Shown piece by piece: positions 22,313-24,409 of a stretch of 24,409 nucleotides of DNA. This stretch comes from CAZQKW01 sp964594075. GTDB lineage: Bacteria > Desulfobacterota > WTBG01 > CAIYCZ01. The translations under genes were made by a program, and so were the position numbers. Position 1 is the first letter of the stretch, and every line of letters begins with the position of its first letter. The notes beneath the pieces were generated by a model, which was given only the letters and a program-made list of their open reading frames with translations, did not search any database and had not been told where the DNA came from. The DNA lies in assembly GCA_964594075.1 (NCBI GenBank), contig CAZQKW010000051.1, positions 1-24,409 on the forward strand, written 5' to 3'.

Positions 22313-24328
22313 TTATAATACGTTAAATCCTTCCCAAACAACCTCGTTGCTACGCGACATGGAATCATGGACTTTGCAGCGGATGTTATAACTACCTGTA
22401 TCCTGTTTTCCCGTCCCCCATGTCCAGGTAGCCCTATTTTTCTTCATGGGCCGCCAATCCGTTGTTCCCTGTTTTTTTATTGACCATTCATAACGGTATG
22501 GCGGCTTACCGCCACTGACATGCGCTTGCCAGACGATGCTTTCGCCTGCAGTAATGGAATTCTTTACCTCTTTGTTGGTGATATAAACTAATGGATTGAT
22601 TGTAGCGTTCAGCACATGTTGAGCCAGCATTTTACCAAATAGTGGATTATCATCTATGGTCGCAAAAACATCCCATGTTCCCGAATACTGCTCTTGAACA
22701 GGCCGTGTTGAATCCGGGGGTCCTAACGCGGGATTATAGCCGAGATGGCCATAATCGCTATTGTCATAAACAAGCGACGGATCAAGGTCGCTCAATGCCT
22801 TATCGAGAGGCCCTTGGCGTGGCGGCGGATAATCTGTGTATCCTTCGCCACAACCGCCCATGGTGAAACAGCATTTTTGCATACCGCAGTCCGTGTTTGC
22901 CCAGTTGCCCCAGTAATCGGCAAACGGATTCCCGTATACCGGATAACGATCAAAATCGCCGTCGCTGTATTTTAACCATGTTTTTACCCCAATTTCTTTC
23001 GATATTTGATTGTATACTTCAAGAACAAGCACTGAAAATGTCACATAATTGGTAAAATCAACCACAATGTGTTTTACACCCCGGTTTTTTAAGTATTCAA
23101 GTGCCTCCCAATAACGGTATCCCCATTCATCCTCAGGTAATTCTGTTTCGCCTTCATGATAATAAGAATGAGCAAGATTTTCACCACGCATCTCCCTGTT
23201 AACTTCAACAATTCCATTGAGGGGATTCAATTGTTTTACACCACCAAAACCGCCGATAATATGCTCCGGGTTCATAGTGGGATGGCGTTCAATGAGCAGC
23301 GTTTTAATATTCTTCTGCAGCGTAATAACATCGTCTATTTTGGGATCAAAAAATCGTCTGTTGGGATCAAATAAACCATGGCTGAACATTAAGACACCGG
23401 TTTCCTCATCAGAAACGTCTGGATTAAATCGGGCCTCGATTCCTTTTACATGGAACGCAGCGAGTTCGGGATCTGCAGCAATCGGATTGGGGCTTCCTTG
23501 TATGAGAACATGGCGATCTTTTTGAGGGGGACCAACAGTTGAGGTCCATCCTTCATCTTCAGGATAAGACCGTTCCATAAGGTTGCTGTAATCATTTACC
23601 CAGATTAGGGGTATAGATGTCCCATGTTGTTCATTCCACTGGTTAATAACGCGTTTTGCCATCTGGACGACATCAAATGATTTATAAAACCTCATACCGC
23701 CAACAGTCATGTCAATCATAATAATTCGCGACACCCCCTTTTTCAGGAGTTTTTCCACTGGCCCATCAACATTGTATCGTTCAGGATTACAATTCTCCCA
23801 GGGGCCATCAGCATCACCTTCGCCGCAATACGTGAGATGATTGCCGTTGCCCGGTGCATTATAGAAAAAACGGGGAAACGGCAAATGATCTATATGATCA
23901 GCGGCAAGCCAGCTTGTCCAATCAACTTCAAACGTTAAGCCATATTCATTGTGGTTTAATTCCTCCTTCATTGCTGCGAGTTGCTTCTCAGAAAGCTCTT
24001 GAAAGGGGTCTGTGCCGCCAATACGATCGTAGGTGAATTCATATTTTCTTAAAAACCTGACAGCAAATTCCGTGGTTTCAGGGTTTAACACCGCCGGCCA
24101 CATGGCGGGATTTTTTATAACAAATTTGTAAACTGGATGATTCTGGTCATAGGTGAACATTTGAACCGAAGCATCCCACATATACATAGATTTGTTAGTA
24201 TCCATTCCCCCATGGAGCACATAAAGGACACCTATAGGTTCATGTCGAATGTTGCAGGAAGGCGCAGCCAGAAAAAACATAAGAAGAGCCACAAAAAACA
24301 TAAAAGGAATATTTTTTCTGCAGGTCAT
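22313..24328 (-). CDS. Large lipoprotein of unknown function with PKD-like C-terminal domain
   Basis: A 671-residue lipoprotein. The signal ends in AAPSC, with C25 as the lipidation site. The body looks like two similar alpha/beta halves: GVLYVLHGGMDTN (33-45) with a later VSRIIMIDMTVGG (199-211), and GVLMFSHGLFDPN (311-323) with VKHIVVDFTNYVTFS (418-432). Each half carries an HG motif (H39, H317), reminiscent of chelatase-like folds such as CbiX/CbiK, but I cannot name a family and offer this only as inference. A cysteine cluster (C481, C486, C487, C493) and acidic/Asn-rich loops follow. Residues ~583-671 form a PKD-like Ig domain. AGGAGG is six bases before the ATG. Both flanks have a terminator or no same-strand gene, so it is probably monocistronic. 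Confidence 0.8.
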   Translation of the reverse strand: MTCRKNIPFMFFVALLMFFLAAPSCNIRHEPIGVLYVLHGGMDTNKSMYMWDASVQMFTYDQNHPVYKFVIKNPAMWPAVLNPETTEFAVRFLRKYEFTYDRIGGTDPFQELSEKQLAAMKEELNHNEYGLTFEVDWTSWLAADHIDHLPFPRFFYNAPGNGNHLTYCGEGDADGPWENCNPERYNVDGPVEKLLKKGVSRIIMIDMTVGGMRFYKSFDVVQMAKRVINQWNEQHGTSIPLIWVNDYSNLMERSYPEDEGWTSTVGPPQKDRHVLIQGSPNPIAADPELAAFHVKGIEARFNPDVSDEETGVLMFSHGLFDPNRRFFDPKIDDVITLQKNIKTLLIERHPTMNPEHIIGGFGGVKQLNPLNGIVEVNREMRGENLAHSYYHEGETELPEDEWGYRYWEALEYLKNRGVKHIVVDFTNYVTFSVLVLEVYNQISKEIGVKTWLKYSDGDFDRYPVYGNPFADYWGNWANTDCGMQKCCFTMGGCGEGYTDYPPPRQGPLDKALSDLDPSLVYDNSDYGHLGYNPALGPPDSTRPVQEQYSGTWDVFATIDDNPLFGKMLAQHVLNATINPLVYITNKEVKNSITAGESIVWQAHVSGGKPPYRYEWSIKKQGTTDWRPMKKNRATWTWGTGKQDTGSYNIRCKVHDSMSRSNEVVWEGFNVL

Positions 24329-24409
24329 AAATTACCTCCTTTTACTTAAAATTAGACTTTGTTCCAACGTTTAGTGATGGCGTAAAGTAATTGCAAAAAA
24401 ATACGGATT

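Overview
The window looks like chromosomal DNA of a Gram-negative, moderately AT-rich bacterium. It has an outer-membrane barrel with a terminal-Phe beta-signal, several lipoprotein signal peptides, strong AGGAGG-type ribosome binding sites, and a Rex redox regulator typical of anaerobes or facultative organisms. The mix of an RND/DUF1302/DUF1329/YCF48 locus, a DUF1015-serC-serA neighbourhood, Memo and DUF6504-like proteins, and a thrombospondin-3/beta-helix surface protein suggests a Desulfobacterota-like or other deep-branching environmental lineage. This assignment is inference only; there is no rRNA, tRNA, CRISPR array, transposase or phage gene in the window.

Layout. 1-2200: a 5'-uncertain thrombospondin-3/beta-helix surface protein and a small lipoprotein, followed by an intrinsic terminator. 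2425-4883: leucyl aminopeptidase PepA, a class I methyltransferase on the minus strand, and a small conserved protein. 4884-5271: a gene-free leader-like stretch with three inverted repeats. 5272-12707: a same-strand run of RND exporter, DUF1302 outer-membrane barrel, DUF1329 periplasmic protein, YCF48-like beta-propeller lipoprotein, and an apparently exported Memo-family protein. 12822-13871: two small secreted proteins that are divergent paralogs of each other and match no family I recognise. 13931-17514: a bidirectional terminator, then rhomboid protease and ClpB on the minus strand, with a ClpB promoter. 17680-22193: a DUF1015 gene divergent from rex, with one Rex operator on each promoter, then serC and serA. 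22313-24328: a large lipoprotein of unknown function with a PKD-like C-terminal domain.

How the genes may work together. The central locus contains inner-membrane (RND), periplasmic (DUF1329, YCF48, Memo) and outer-membrane (DUF1302) parts, so it could move or remodel a hydrophobic envelope substrate. The RND/DUF1302/DUF1329/YCF48 association is known in proteobacteria. The exported Memo protein and the secreted paralog pair at its end are the less expected additions and the best candidate for an undescribed extension of the system. In the right-hand part, the divergent DUF1015/rex promoters are visibly built for Rex control, which may link NADH/NAD+ ratio to serine synthesis, whose first step makes NADH.
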